Assembly: GCF_001039355.2 (NCBI RefSeq) | Contig: NW_019775720.1 | Coordinates: forward strand, 9,752 to 54,510 | DNA length: 44,759 nucleotides | Source of the DNA: Lingula anatina | Lineage: Eukaryota; Brachiopoda; Lingulata; Lingulida; Lingulidae | Reading direction: 5' to 3' | Shown: one piece after another, positions 23,363 to 32,455 of the stretch | How the letters are laid out: every line of letters starts with the position of its first letter | How positions within the stretch are numbered: the stretch's first letter is position 1 | Made by a program: the position numbers and the translations under genes | Notes under the pieces: generated by a model | What the model saw: only the letters and a program-made list of their open reading frames with translations | Databases searched by the model: none | What the model was told of the DNA's origin: nothing

Positions 23363-23987
23363 TTTACATTTATTTACACATAACTGTATTACCAACTACA
23401 AATCCAAATGTTGCAATAACCTGCGGGACGTTTGTAGAAAAAGCTGTACCAATAAAGCCAAGCGCTGAAATCAAGGCGCCCAAAAGAATACTTGTCCTGC
23501 AGCTGTACTTGCTGATGATAATGCCGCTCACCAGACCTGTCAGGCCACAAAGCGAGTTCTGCAAGCTGCCGGCTAGCGACACAATGCCTCGATTTTCCTC
23601 GGGAAACTGAATCAAGAATTCCGCGTTGTATACTCCGACGGAATTGTTGATGCCTATGTTAACACAGCTTGAGAAGAAGGATGCTACCAGTACAGCCCAA
23701 GCCCACCCTCTGTCTATGTCCTCGGAATTTTTTGCATAATTTACAGTCTCTTCCCCGTTGCCGGCCTCACATTCTATGTTCTCCGTATCTTTGCTATGTT
23801 GAGGTTGCTGACCTTCGCTGTTTGTTTGCTGCACTGGAGGATGCAGATAACGCACGGCGTTGTGTGGGGAACAACCACTGTCAAAGCTGTCTACAGAGTT
23901 ACTGCGAGGTTTACTGTACACACTGTATGCTGATCCTAGACTGAAGAAACCGCTGAGGTTGAAATCGGAATCGAACAAAGCAGACAT
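20853..23987 (-). CDS. SLC16 / monocarboxylate-transporter-like gene, locus C, with first exon C1
   Basis: With the nearest first exon, the coding exons in transcription order are 23987-23393, 22874-21747, 21335-21285 and 20947-20853 (stop TAA 20853-20855). Junctions are GT-AG and phase 1, giving 622 residues. C1 encodes an N-terminal cytoplasmic arm of about 95 residues, DRGWAW, and membrane segments 1-3 plus the start of 4. Exon 2 supplies the rest of segment 4, the YFHKRRPMALG signature, a loop of about 120 residues rich in Asp/Asn/Ser, and segments 7-11. Exon 3 encodes YLYDLTNDYSYSFYFAG. Exon 4 ends in LQSRRLAKEKEHDIT. Two more first-exon copies lie upstream, and exon 4 has a second acceptor at 21012/21011. 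The substrate is unknown; a plasma-membrane transporter is expected. Confidence 0.85.
20897..21024. repeat. 64-bp tandem duplication across exon 4 acceptor of locus C
   Basis: 20897-20960 and 20961-21024 are identical, and the match runs a further 2 bases at the junction. Each copy contains an intron end, the AG acceptor and the codons for the last membrane segment. The distal acceptor (exon from 21011) reads through that segment and then meets TGA at 20958-20956. The proximal acceptor (exon from 20947) gives the family-typical basic tail. Confidence 0.95.
22920..23235. mobile_element. Dispersed repeat with (CAGA)n tail in intron 1 of locus C
   Basis: It starts near 'acctccaccaaggcagcaaattctcc' and ends 'cagacagacagacaaacaggggtgaaaacataacctccttggcgga'. 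The middle contains 'gaaaatttcattaaaatcggtccataactttttgagttatgtt'. I recognise this as a very widespread animal interspersed repeat often found in fish and marine invertebrates; its class (SINE- or RTE-linked, or MITE-like) is not settled from this copy. It lies between first exon C1 and exon 2. Confidence 0.65.
23319..23360. repeat. (CA)n microsatellite beside exon C1 donor
   Basis: It is a (UG)n tract in the transcript and ends about 32 nt inside the intron from the C1 donor (GT at 23392-23391). First exons C2 and C3 have a shorter, degenerate 'gacagacagatacacacacaaa' at the equivalent place. Confidence 0.9.
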
Positions 23988-24244
23988 TTTCTAGACGTGA
24001 TGAAATTGGTATTTCTGGCTGACTTGTTTTTACGTGCGCACTATGCTGAAAAGCTGATGTGCATTTCAGGTGTCCACTGCTGGCAGACGTCAGCATAATC
24101 CATCACATGGACCAGTTTAATATATGGGGTCAGTGACAAAATAGAACAATGACCACATCATAACATACTGGTACCATGACACAACCCCCTCCGACAGATA
24201 CCGCCACAAAAAAAATGTAACAAAGGACCAACGCTTGTTGCGTA

Positions 24245-24500
24245 TAAGACTGTATTCCCATACCTAGATCGATCTAACAGGATCGATCCATCTACAAGGG
24301 GTTTCTCACTAAATTGCTCTCAGCCTAAGCGGCTTTGATGTCTGGCACGCCTACTGAAGCTGCTAAACGATTGTTAACTACCCACTAACAGCTTCAGTAG
24401 CCGCGCCAGTCATTTAAGCTGCTTACGTTAATTGCAATTAAGCGAGAACCCCCCTTGGAGATAGATAGAACCACAGTTAAATCGATAGAGTCTAGGAATT
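24245..24500. mobile_element. MITE copy 2, upstream of first exon C1
   Basis: Left end 'ataagactgtattcccatacctagatcgatctaacagg', right end 'ggagatagatagaaccacagttaaatcgatagagtctagg'. The interior has an inverted pair around 'cctactgaagctg...cagcttcagtagc'. It is a diverged member of the family at 18.9, 33.1 and 40.9 kb, and almost identical to the copy at 25547-25803 because both were carried along by the first-exon duplication. Confidence 0.75.
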
Positions 24501-24691
24501 GTCCCTTACATTTCCGATGGAAAAAGCAAGCAAAAATCATTGAATAATGATGATTAATTGCATGGAGGGATGAAGGTACAAGCCGCCGTGTAAGCTGCCA
24601 GACGGTCCGATAGACTGGGCCGATAAACAAAGTGACAGACAGACAGATACACACACAAATATTTACATTTATTTACACAAATCTCCAATAC

Positions 24692-25286
24692 CTACTACAA
24701 ACCCAAATGTTGCGATAATCTGAGGGACATTTGTAGAAAAAGCGGTTCCAATAAAGCCGAGCGCCGAAATGAAGGCGCCCAAAAGAATACTTGTCCTGCA
24801 GCTGCACTTGCTGATGATAATACCGCTCACCAGACCTGTCAGGCCACAAAGCGAGTTCTGCAAGCTGCCGGCTAGCGACACAATGCCTCGATTTTGCTCG
24901 GGGAACTGAATCAAGAATTCCGCGTTGTATACTCCGACGGAGTTGTTGATGCCTATGTTAACACAGCTTGAGAAGAAGGATGCTACCAGTACAGCCCAAG
25001 CCCACCCTCTGTCTATGTCCTCGGAATTTTTTGCATAATTTACAGTCTCTTCCCCGTTGCCGGCCTCACATTCTATATTCTCCGTATTCTTGCTATGTTG
25101 AGGTTGCTGACCTTCGCTGTTTGTTTGCTGCACTGGAGGATGCAGATAACGCACGGCGTTGTGTGGGGAACAACCACTATTAAAGCTGTCTACAGAGTTA
25201 CTGCGAGGTTTACTGTACACACTGTATGCTGATCCTAGACTGAAGAAACCACCGAGGTCGGAATCAGAATCGAAGAATGCAGACAT
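24692..25286 (-). CDS. Alternative first coding exon C2 of SLC16 locus C
   Basis: It starts with ATG at 25286-25284, runs open for 198 codons and ends at a phase-1 donor (exon end 24692, GT 24691-24690), so it joins exon 2 of locus C in frame exactly as C1 does. It encodes MSAFFDSDSDLGGFF at the start, the N-terminal arm, DRGWAW and membrane segments 1-3 plus the start of 4. Relative to C1 there are scattered changes (for example EEN to EQN, KYS to KCS, GALIS to GAFIS). No own copies of exons 2-4 lie between it and C1. It is either a mutually exclusive first exon with its own promoter or the stub of a copy that lost its downstream exons; the intact frame and donor favour use. Confidence 0.75.
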
Positions 25287-25546
25287 AGGCCTATTTTAGA
25301 CGTGATGATATTGGTATTGCTGGCTGACTTGCTTTCATGTGCACACTATGCTGAATAACTGATGTGCATTTCAGGTGTCCACTGCTGGCAGACGACAGAA
25401 TAATCCATCACATGGACCAGTTTAATGTATGGGGTCAATGACAAAATAGAACAGTGACCACACCATAACATACTGGTACCATGACACAACCCTCTCCGAC
25501 AGATACCGCCACAAAAAAATGTAACAAAGGACCAACGCTTGTTGCG

Positions 25547-25803
25547 TATAAGACTGTATTCCCATACCTAGATCGATCTAACAGGATCGATCCATCTCCA
25601 AGGGGTTTCTCACTAAATTGCTCTCAGCCTAAGCGGCTTTGATGTCTGGCACGCCTACTGAAGCTGCTAAACGATTGTTAACTACCCACTAACAGCTTCA
25701 GTAGCCGCGCCAGTCATTTAAGCTGCTTACGTTAATTGCAATTAAGCGAGAACCCCCCTTGGAGATAGATAGAACCACAGTTAAATCGATAGAGTCTAGG
25801 AAT
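25547..25803. mobile_element. MITE copy 3, upstream of first exon C2
   Basis: Nearly identical over its whole length to the copy at 24245-24500, and at the same distance from the neighbouring first exon. It was therefore duplicated with the exon rather than inserted separately. Confidence 0.75.
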
Positions 25804-25999
25804 TGTCCCTTACATTATATTCCGATGGAAAAAATAAGCAAAAATCATTGAATAATGATGATTAATTGCATGGAGGGATGAAGGTACAAGCCGCCGTGTA
25901 AGCTGCCAGACGGATCGATAGACTGGGCCGATAAACAAAGTGACAGACAGACAGATACACACACAAATATTTACATTTATTTACACATAACTGTATTAC

Positions 26000-26594
26000 C
26001 GACTACAAATCCAAATGTTGCTATAACCTGCGGGACATTTGTAGAGAAAGCGGTACCAATAAAGCCGAGCGCTGAAATCAAGGCGCCCAAAAGAATACTT
26101 GTCCTGCAGCTGTACTTGCTGATGATAATGCCGCTCACCAGACCTGTCAGGCCACAAAGCGAGTTCTGCAAGCTGCCGGCTAGCGACACAATGCCTCGAT
26201 TTTCCTCGGGAAACTGAATCAAGTATTCCGCGTTGTATACTCCGACGGAATTGTTGATGCCTATGTTAACACAGCTTGAGAAGAAGGATGCTACCAGTAC
26301 AGCCCAAGCCCACCCTCTGTCTATGTCCTCGGAATTTTTTGCATAATTTACAGTCTCTTCCCCGTTGCCGGCCTCACATTCTATATTCTCCGTATCTTTG
26401 CTATGTTGAGGTTGCTGACCTTCACTGTTTGTTTGCTGCACTGGAGGATGCAGGTAACGCACGGCACTTTGTGGGGAACAATCACTGTCAAAGCTGTCTA
26501 CAGAGTGACTGCGAGGTTTACTGCACACACTGTATGCTGATCCTAGTCTGAAGGAACCGCCGAGGTTGAAATCGGAATCAAACCAAGCAGACAT
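26000..26594 (-). CDS. Alternative first coding exon C3 of SLC16 locus C
   Basis: ATG at 26594-26592, 198 open codons, phase-1 donor (exon end 26000, GT 25999-25998). It has the same length as C1 and C2. Differences from C1 are concentrated in the first 50 residues (MSAWFDSDFNLGGSFRLGS, YSVCSKPRSHS, CSPQSAVRYL). The rest, including the membrane segments, is almost unchanged. It is the most distal copy from exons 2-4 (about 3.1 kb) and has no MITE upstream. The sequence upstream of its ATG also differs from that of C1 and C2, which would give it a different promoter. As with C2, use as an alternative first exon is inferred from the intact frame and splice phase. Confidence 0.75.
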
Positions 26595-26992
26595 TTTTCT
26601 CGAAATGACGACGATGCTGGTACTAATGCTTTTTTTGTTACGCAGAGCAGAATATATGTTACACCTGGTTTTGAATTTGCTATCGTTTTTACATGCACAC
26701 TATGCTGACTATCTAATGTTCCTTTCAGGTGATCTACGCTGCCAGACGAATAGCCTATGTCCTCACCATAACATACTGGTACCATAATATAACCTTCTCC
26801 ACCAGATACCGCCACAAGGAGGCGCTACATCTAGTTGCAAATGCCGTTATAGATTGAACATTTTACCGCACTGAATTGTGGGTCAGCAGTGTTTGCTAAA
26901 CTATAAATAAATTTGATGCACATTATACACCGTGTGGCGCTACACTACCCTACACTATACTGCACTACACTGCACAACACTGGCTAGTAGTT
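26595..26992. other. Upstream flank of first exon C3
   Basis: No gene was recognised. About 26640-26810 is distantly similar to the sequence upstream of C1 and C2 ('gcacactatgctga', 'ttcaggtg', 'taacatactggtaccat'), so the duplicated unit reached this far. 'ctacactacac/tgcactac' simple sequence follows at 26940-26985. Confidence 0.45.
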
Positions 26993-27170
26993 GTGATTTT
27001 TTTCTTCAGTCAACAGCTAATACTGAGATAGGTTTTACCTCAAATATTTCGATGTTTATCAGAACATCTTCTTCCTTGATTTCTTCCCTGAAGAAGATGT
27101 CCTGATAGACATCGAAATATTGGAGGTAAAACCTATCTCAGTATTAGCTGTTGACTGAAGAAAAATTCAC
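26993..27170. mobile_element. Long hairpin (fold-back) element, arms about 80 bp
   Basis: The left arm (26993-27074) and right arm (27090-27170) are inverted copies with only a few mismatches, separated by about 15 bases. The right arm reads ctgaagaagatgtcctgata followed by gacatcgaaatattgg. Within it, gatgtc and gacatc can pair, flanked by CTGAAGA and GAAA. This layout resembles the hammerhead-type motif known at the ends of Penelope-like retroelements. No coding sequence is present. Confidence 0.7.
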
Positions 27171-27819
27171 ATCATTCTTATAACTTAACACAGCTGATTA
27201 AATTCTTCTCTGACTAGCTAGTAGTGCTTTTAATTTTTTAGCGAGTTGCTATACATATATATTAATTCTTCATGCGACATATGAACCTTGAGTAACATTC
27301 CCCGTTATTTTGCTGCCTGCTTGAAAGCATTGCGCAGGAATCTTGGGCTATCAATATTGACACAACCTCGCCTCTACATGTGAGTACCTGATAACTTGCA
27401 GGCCGTCCTTAAGGGGCCATGCCATTGACTTTTCTATATATGTATTGCTACTGAAGGCCGAGGATGAAGAAAGAGTGTGATCTCTGGAAAGAACATTTAC
27501 AGAAAGAAACCTCGCAAGCATGCCTGCCCCCCCCCCCCTTTTGAGCCCATTTCATGGCTATTGGCTCTATTGAAATGTACAGTGGGGTGACAACATTTTG
27601 CTCAAAGGTGAACAACAGATTATGGTTTTTCAATTGGAATTTTATTGAAAATGGTCATGTCAAGTAATCGCCTTAACTACAGGTTTACAGATCAGTACTT
27701 TACCTTTACGAAACGCATGTCATCATGTTAGTATTAACCTATTGTAGGATAGACACGTGATCTCAATATGGCCAATGCTGACTTCTAAAGCTTCAGTTAA
27801 ATTTTAGAGGCTAGGTGAC

Positions 27820-28040
27820 CCAGGCTCTAAAGATACTTTGGATAAGACCATTTTTTGTAAACGGGCGATCTTTGCCAATTGATTTGGAATCTCATTCTAC
27901 AGGTTTTCGATGGGGTTTTCTGATTGGTGAATGGACAGGCCAGTTCACCCTGTTGATTTCATGTAGGTTAGACCACTTTCTGCACCCCAGACCTGTGGTG
28001 TGTAGCATTATCTTTTTGGAAATTAAACCGATGGTTTCTA
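27820..28040 (-). pseudogene. Tc1/mariner transposase relic, C-terminal part
   Basis: Minus-strand frames contain FQKDNATHHR and, with frame shifts, NPIENLWNEI followed by a helical tail. These match the family blocks 'FqqDNAp.H' and 'spDlNPIEnlW' around the second and third acidic residues of Tc1-type transposases. Stops and frame shifts make it non-functional. It is bordered on the high-coordinate side by poly-C and then by the GT31-2 flank. Confidence 0.7.
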
Positions 28041-28353
28041 CCCCCCCCCCCCCCCCCCACAATTTTTTTCATCGATGTTATAAACGCTCATGGTTCAGGT
28101 TTCGATGTATCGACAAGTTTTAAATTCACAGCAATGTTTGGAAACACAGAATTGTTTGTCATAATAAGACAAATTCCTCCCCTTTCACAGGAATGAATGC
28201 ACCACCAGTGTCATCCAACACATGAATATTTTGACAGACCTTCAAAGAAGATAACCTATACAGTTTCCCAGGTGAACATATCATAGTTTTAAGTTTTTTA
28301 AACTCGGCCACTGTAAATAAGCAAAGTGGCGGATCCATCACAGTATTTTAATG

Positions 28354-29343
28354 TTAGCAGACTGTATCTTCGTCTTTATAAAGGTCACAAATCTCTGCAT
28401 GAGGTGTTTTGTGAATTGCCAACATATTTCGCACACGGCACAGGTCACTGAAATTAAGACGACCAGGTTCATTCACAAAGCCAGAATTATGTTCAAGACT
28501 TATGTGATTTTCATGCGCCAGGACAGATAAAAAGACGTCTTCCATGTAAAGGTGTTTCCATAACGACGCTGCGTGAAAACGTTTGATGACGTCGTAAGAA
28601 AGTATAGATGCGAATCCAGACACATAAGGTGGGTATTTGCTGTCACTGATCTCCTCCCGGGACTGGAAGTATTTATCGCGTGGATTGCGATGCACAGACG
28701 CATTTACATATTTAAAACCAACAAATAGATCGCCAGATTTTTCTGTCTGACGTCTTGTCAGAAACCGTATGACGCCTTTGTAGTTAACTGAGACGTCATG
28801 TCCACATTTTAGGACAAAACGCGTCCTAGGACAGTACTCTTCTACCCAGCGAAGAGCGAGAATAGCTTTCAATGTGTAATTTTTGTACGATTCAACAAAA
28901 TCAACTTTAATAAGATCCCCAAACTGGTGGTTTTCATTTACGATTTTTTCCTCCACGTGTGTTTGTCTCGAGTTTCCTACAAAGAAGACGGTTTTAATTG
29001 ATTGTTCCGAATATTTCGAAATATTTCCACAGGTTTTTCTAAAAGTCAGTCTGGACAGGAAATCTCGAGGATCAGATATCACTAGGACAAGTAGAAACGG
29101 TCCCTTGTCCACGCTACAAGGAGCACCAAAAATGTAAGGATACCTTTTGATATGATACCACAGGTATGGTTTCTTCTGTATCTTTTCCTCACACACTGAC
29201 GCTGGAACTAAACAATCGGGTTGCTTTTCCTCTTTGGATGTGTGACGCCTTTTCTTGTTTACGATAGTGGTAAAAGTTACCATCAGAATGAGCAGAGCTG
29301 CACTGGCAGTGAAAAAAACGAAAGATATCCTCTTATTTGTCAT
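28354..29343 (-). CDS. GT31 beta-1,3-galactosyltransferase-like protein 2
   Basis: Intronless, 329 residues, ATG at 29343-29341. It has the same layout as the other copies: N-terminal signal anchor (FVFFTASAALLILMVTF), a Lys/Arg-rich stem start, the CLVPASVC block, RLTFRKTCG, FGDLIKVDFVESYKNYTLK, YPPYVSG and EDV. At the DxD position it has GHD, followed by VSVN instead of VTVN. The two flanks (about 28130-28350 and 29344-29640) match those of GT31-4, so the two loci are duplicates. It is divergent to GT31-3. Expected in the Golgi lumen; activity uncertain. Confidence 0.88.
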   Translation of the reverse strand: MTNKRISFVFFTASAALLILMVTFTTIVNKKRRHTSKEEKQPDCLVPASVCEEKIQKKPYLWYHIKRYPYIFGAPCSVDKGPFLLVLVISDPRDFLSRLTFRKTCGNISKYSEQSIKTVFFVGNSRQTHVEEKIVNENHQFGDLIKVDFVESYKNYTLKAILALRWVEEYCPRTRFVLKCGHDVSVNYKGVIRFLTRRQTEKSGDLFVGFKYVNASVHRNPRDKYFQSREEISDSKYPPYVSGFASILSYDVIKRFHAASLWKHLYMEDVFLSVLAHENHISLEHNSGFVNEPGRLNFSDLCRVRNMLAIHKTPHAEICDLYKDEDTVC

Positions 29344-29427
29344 GATCTCTACGATAGTCCACGTTCAAATTATACCTCAGCCGCTATTTTGAAAGACAAT
29401 ATCTGCTTGGCGTACCATCACAAATAA

Positions 29428-29450
29428 GGGTTATGAATTATTACTCTCAC
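29428..29450. promoter_or_regulatory. 23-bp block conserved upstream of GT31-2 and GT31-4
   Basis: The block gggttatgaattattactctcac lies 85 nt upstream of the GT31-2 ATG and is identical at 36928-36950, 74 nt upstream of the GT31-4 ATG. The surrounding flank is clearly more diverged, so it may be a core-promoter or factor-binding site. Confidence 0.45.
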
Positions 29451-29999
29451 TTCCAAAGCCCACAGTAGATATCAGATAACGTGACAAAAACTTCTTCAAT
29501 ATACGTACACGATTTCATTGTAAGACACTTGTGACAAGTGCAATATAGTCTTACAGGCTATTTTTACACACTAGAAATTCCACATAAGCTCAGACCTGTC
29601 TACACTCATCGGGAGTATCCCGATTTGGGGACATATCTTTTGATTTTTTCAGAGCTGCATTTTCGCAATGCCCTCCATTTTTCCACGAGCTATAATACAA
29701 CCTACACCTAACTTAAATGCTCCAGCCACAATTCTGACTCTTCTTGAAACTTGCAAATGCACCGCATTTTACCATTCGCCGTTTTAAAACTCGTTTCACA
29801 GCTTTTATCGACTGCAGGCCTCCCGCTTCGCAAATCCAATAAATTATGTAACCATAGCAAAAAAAATCAAAACCAAATTTAAATATTTTTGTAGGCCCAC
29901 CTGACGCGTCCATGTGTGAGTCAAAAAGTTTGGGGGTCTGATGGCCTTCCATATAACGGTGCAAATGAAAGATGGTATGAAATCGTTTTTGATTGCAGT

Positions 30000-30411
30000 G
30001 TTATCCCTCAGTTATCCATATTCGAGGATCCCACACATTCTTATCCCACACCTTCTGAATGAGGTTCTGGTCTGCGGATTGGATGCAATGGTCTTTGTTG
30101 AGGTTCTTGTTAACCACAGCCAGCTCGCCTACACCACAGTAGCCAATACGCTACATACATGACATGAATGTTGCGTGCGCCCTGTCGACCAGAGGCAGAA
30201 AATTGGGAATATAACTCTTACCAGCTGTTCTCCAAGCCCTTGCGCGTCCATCACTTGTCACAACGCTTAACTTTCTTTCATTTGAGAATAGTTTCATTGC
30301 CCAGTTGTTATTTGGTGTCCGAGCCCGGTGTAACAAGAATGGTGGGCCTCTAGGAACAAAAAGCTGTTCCCCATCACTTACACGTACAGGTGACATTCGT
30401 CCCATATACAA
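30000..30411 (-). pseudogene. Tc1/mariner transposase relic, central part
   Basis: The minus-strand translation contains NNNWAMKLFSNERKLSV, TSDGRARAWR and GKSYIPNF. After a frame change it reads VAYCGVGELAVVNKNLNKDH. These correspond to the Tc1 blocks 'W..VlwsDEs.f', 'dGr..vWr..ge.y.p' and 'vWg..s..GvG.L'. The first catalytic Asp is Asn here (SNE), and the frame is broken. It directly adjoins the dispersed repeat at 30380-30510. Confidence 0.75.
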
Positions 30412-30510
30412 ACCCCAATACTCCGACTGGCCCTAACCTTTTCTAAGCACATGGGAGCCCGGACTTTCATTCCTAGGACTTCCATTCCTGTCACATCGGT
30501 ATATCATCTG
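30380..30510. repeat. Second copy of the 9661-9821 insert
   Basis: It shares gtacaggtgacattcgtccc, 'tataca/ctaaccccaat.ctcc' and ggacttccattcctgt with the 17-bp-repeat-flanked insert at 9.7 kb. No flanking direct repeat was found here. Confidence 0.65.
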
Positions 30511-31067
30511 ACTCGAAGTAGGCAGTTCCTATGTTTCCTACAGCCATCCTACCAATTAAAATAACGGCGATTGTGCCAAAGTTATCTGACGGTAAACTCA
30601 GAAATATGGTTTGCCCTATTCTGATTAAATGTTGCAGTCAAGTTCCAAAATGGCACGAAACTTTTTCTACGAGGAGGGCGTAAAAACACCCTTTCTTCTA
30701 TAGGTATGGTTGTTCCAGCATGTGAACCACACACTTCTTTTTATTCTTTTTATGCTTATTAAGGTTATAATAATTATTTATTTTAACACGAACAACCTGA
30801 GGGACAGCACAAACACCAGAATGCTCTGTGTCTCCTCTAACACATTTCAAAATCACCTATACAGTATGTGCATCCGTTATCTGTATCTATTGATTTTTGA
30901 AGAGCACACACTGATGTTCATCAAATGTTTATAAATAAGGTGACCTATGGATGTGTTTTCCCAATTTTATATATATTTAAACCTTATGGAAAACACTGTA
31001 GTGCACACCATTTTAATATGTTAGGAAACCAATATTTTGCTTTTCTGCACCTTAAATCATGTTATTT

Positions 31068-31106
<39 letters not shown>
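31068..31106. repeat. (GTT)n microsatellite
   Basis: About 12 repeats of GTT followed by T-rich sequence, 360 bp upstream of GT31-3. A shortened 'ttgttgttgtttt' occurs at the matching places upstream of GT31-5 (about 38983 and 39428). Confidence 0.9.
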
Positions 31107-31107
<1 letters not shown>

Positions 31108-31408
31108 TTTCATTGTTGGCTGTTATATTCTATTTCATTGATAAATATATTTTAAAGCACGATTTAACTGTTTACCACTGTGATGTGGTATTTCAAAACA
31201 ACTACAGAAACTCATTAAATTGGACGTGTGGATATCTTTTTTGCCTTGAGTGTATATTACACATACCCGGTGATGGTTTTCATATTACTTACTAACCTGA
31301 ATTTGACTATGAAATACACAATAGTTTTCCCTTATGCATATAGGCCTACCTTCCAGCTATACGCCCTGACATTTGCACTAAGCTTTTTTAATGCTTGGAC
31401 AATGACCG

Positions 31409-31414
31409 TATAAA
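31409..31414 (+). promoter_or_regulatory. TATA box of GT31-3
   Basis: TATAAA sits in the context 'tgacc.tataaattcatag', 57 nt before the ATG. The same box and the same 57-nt spacing recur at GT31-5 (39700-39705) and at its truncated duplicate (39279-39284). Confidence 0.6.
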
Positions 31415-31465
31415 TTCATAGGGTTTGCCTGCAATGGTGAGCATTAAAATACCAAGTGGAGAATA

Positions 31466-32455
31466 ATGAAACGAGAGAGACTGCTGTTTGTCTTCTTCAC
31501 AATAAAAGCAACTTTGTTGCTTTTATTTGTAACTTCCATCATCAAGGAGGATAGGGTCGAGAATTGCACATCCAAAAAGGAAAGTGCATGTTTAGTTCCA
31601 GCGTCAGTGTGTGAGGAAAAGCTACAGAAGAAACCATACCTGTGGTATCATATTAAAAGGTACCCGTACATTTTTGGTGCCCCTTGCAGCGTTGACGAGG
31701 AACCGTTTTTGCTGGTCCTAGTTTTATCTGATCCTCGAGATTTTCAGTCCAGACTGACGTTTAGAAAAACGTGTGGAAGCGTTCCGGAATACATGGGACA
31801 ATCAATTAAAACAGTCTTCATTATAGGGAATTCAAAATTGCCACACGTTGAGGAGAAAATCGCAAAGGAAAATTACCAGTTTGGAGATCTTATTAAATTC
31901 GATTTTGTTGACACGTACAAGAATTACACATTGAAAGCTGTTCTCGCTCTTCGCTGGGTAGAAGAGTGCTGTCCTAGGACGCGTTTTGTCCTTAAATGTG
32001 GACATGACGTCACCGTTAACTATAAAGGTCTCATACGGTTTCTGACAAGACGTCCGGCAGAAAGATCTGGGGATCTATTTGTTGGTTTTAAATATATAAA
32101 TGCCCCTGTGGAGCGCAATCCACGTAGTAAGCACTTCCAGACCCGAGAAGAATTCAGTGACAGCAAATACCCACCTTTTGTGGCTGGATTCGCGTCACTT
32201 CTTTCGTATGACGTCATCACACTTCTTCACGCAGCGTCGCTATGGAAACACCTTTTCATAGAAGACATCTTTTTATCTGTGCTGGCACATGAAAATCACG
32301 TCAGACTTGAACATAATTCGGACTTTGTGAATGAACCAAGGAGTCTTAACTTCAGTGACTTGTGCCTTGTGCGAAATATGTTGGCAATTCACAAAAAACC
32401 TAATGCGGAGATATGTGACTTTTATAAAGACGTAGATACAGTCTGCAAACATTAA
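31466..32455 (+). CDS. GT31 beta-1,3-galactosyltransferase-like protein 3
   Basis: Intronless, 329 residues, ATG at 31466 preceded by a TATA box 57 nt upstream. Signal anchor at about residues 6-24 (LLFVFFTIKATLLLLFVT). The stem is shorter and different from copies 1, 2 and 4 (IIKEDRVENC), which groups it with copy 5. GT31 blocks: RLTFRKTCG, FGDLIKFDFVDTYKNYTLK, YPPFVAG and EDI (not EDV). DxD is replaced by GHD. It is divergent from GT31-2 and convergent with GT31-4. Its 3' flank is a module repeated elsewhere in the window. Confidence 0.88.
   Translation: MKRERLLFVFFTIKATLLLLFVTSIIKEDRVENCTSKKESACLVPASVCEEKLQKKPYLWYHIKRYPYIFGAPCSVDEEPFLLVLVLSDPRDFQSRLTFRKTCGSVPEYMGQSIKTVFIIGNSKLPHVEEKIAKENYQFGDLIKFDFVDTYKNYTLKAVLALRWVEECCPRTRFVLKCGHDVTVNYKGLIRFLTRRPAERSGDLFVGFKYINAPVERNPRSKHFQTREEFSDSKYPPFVAGFASLLSYDVITLLHAASLWKHLFIEDIFLSVLAHENHVRLEHNSDFVNEPRSLNFSDLCLVRNMLAIHKKPNAEICDFYKDVDTVCKH

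Noticed and set aside
29713-29964. 83-codon minus-strand stretch (FKFGFDFFCYGYIIYWIC)
   Set aside because: Not recognised as any family and not conserved near GT31-4. It may be repeat-derived but cannot be supported as a gene.
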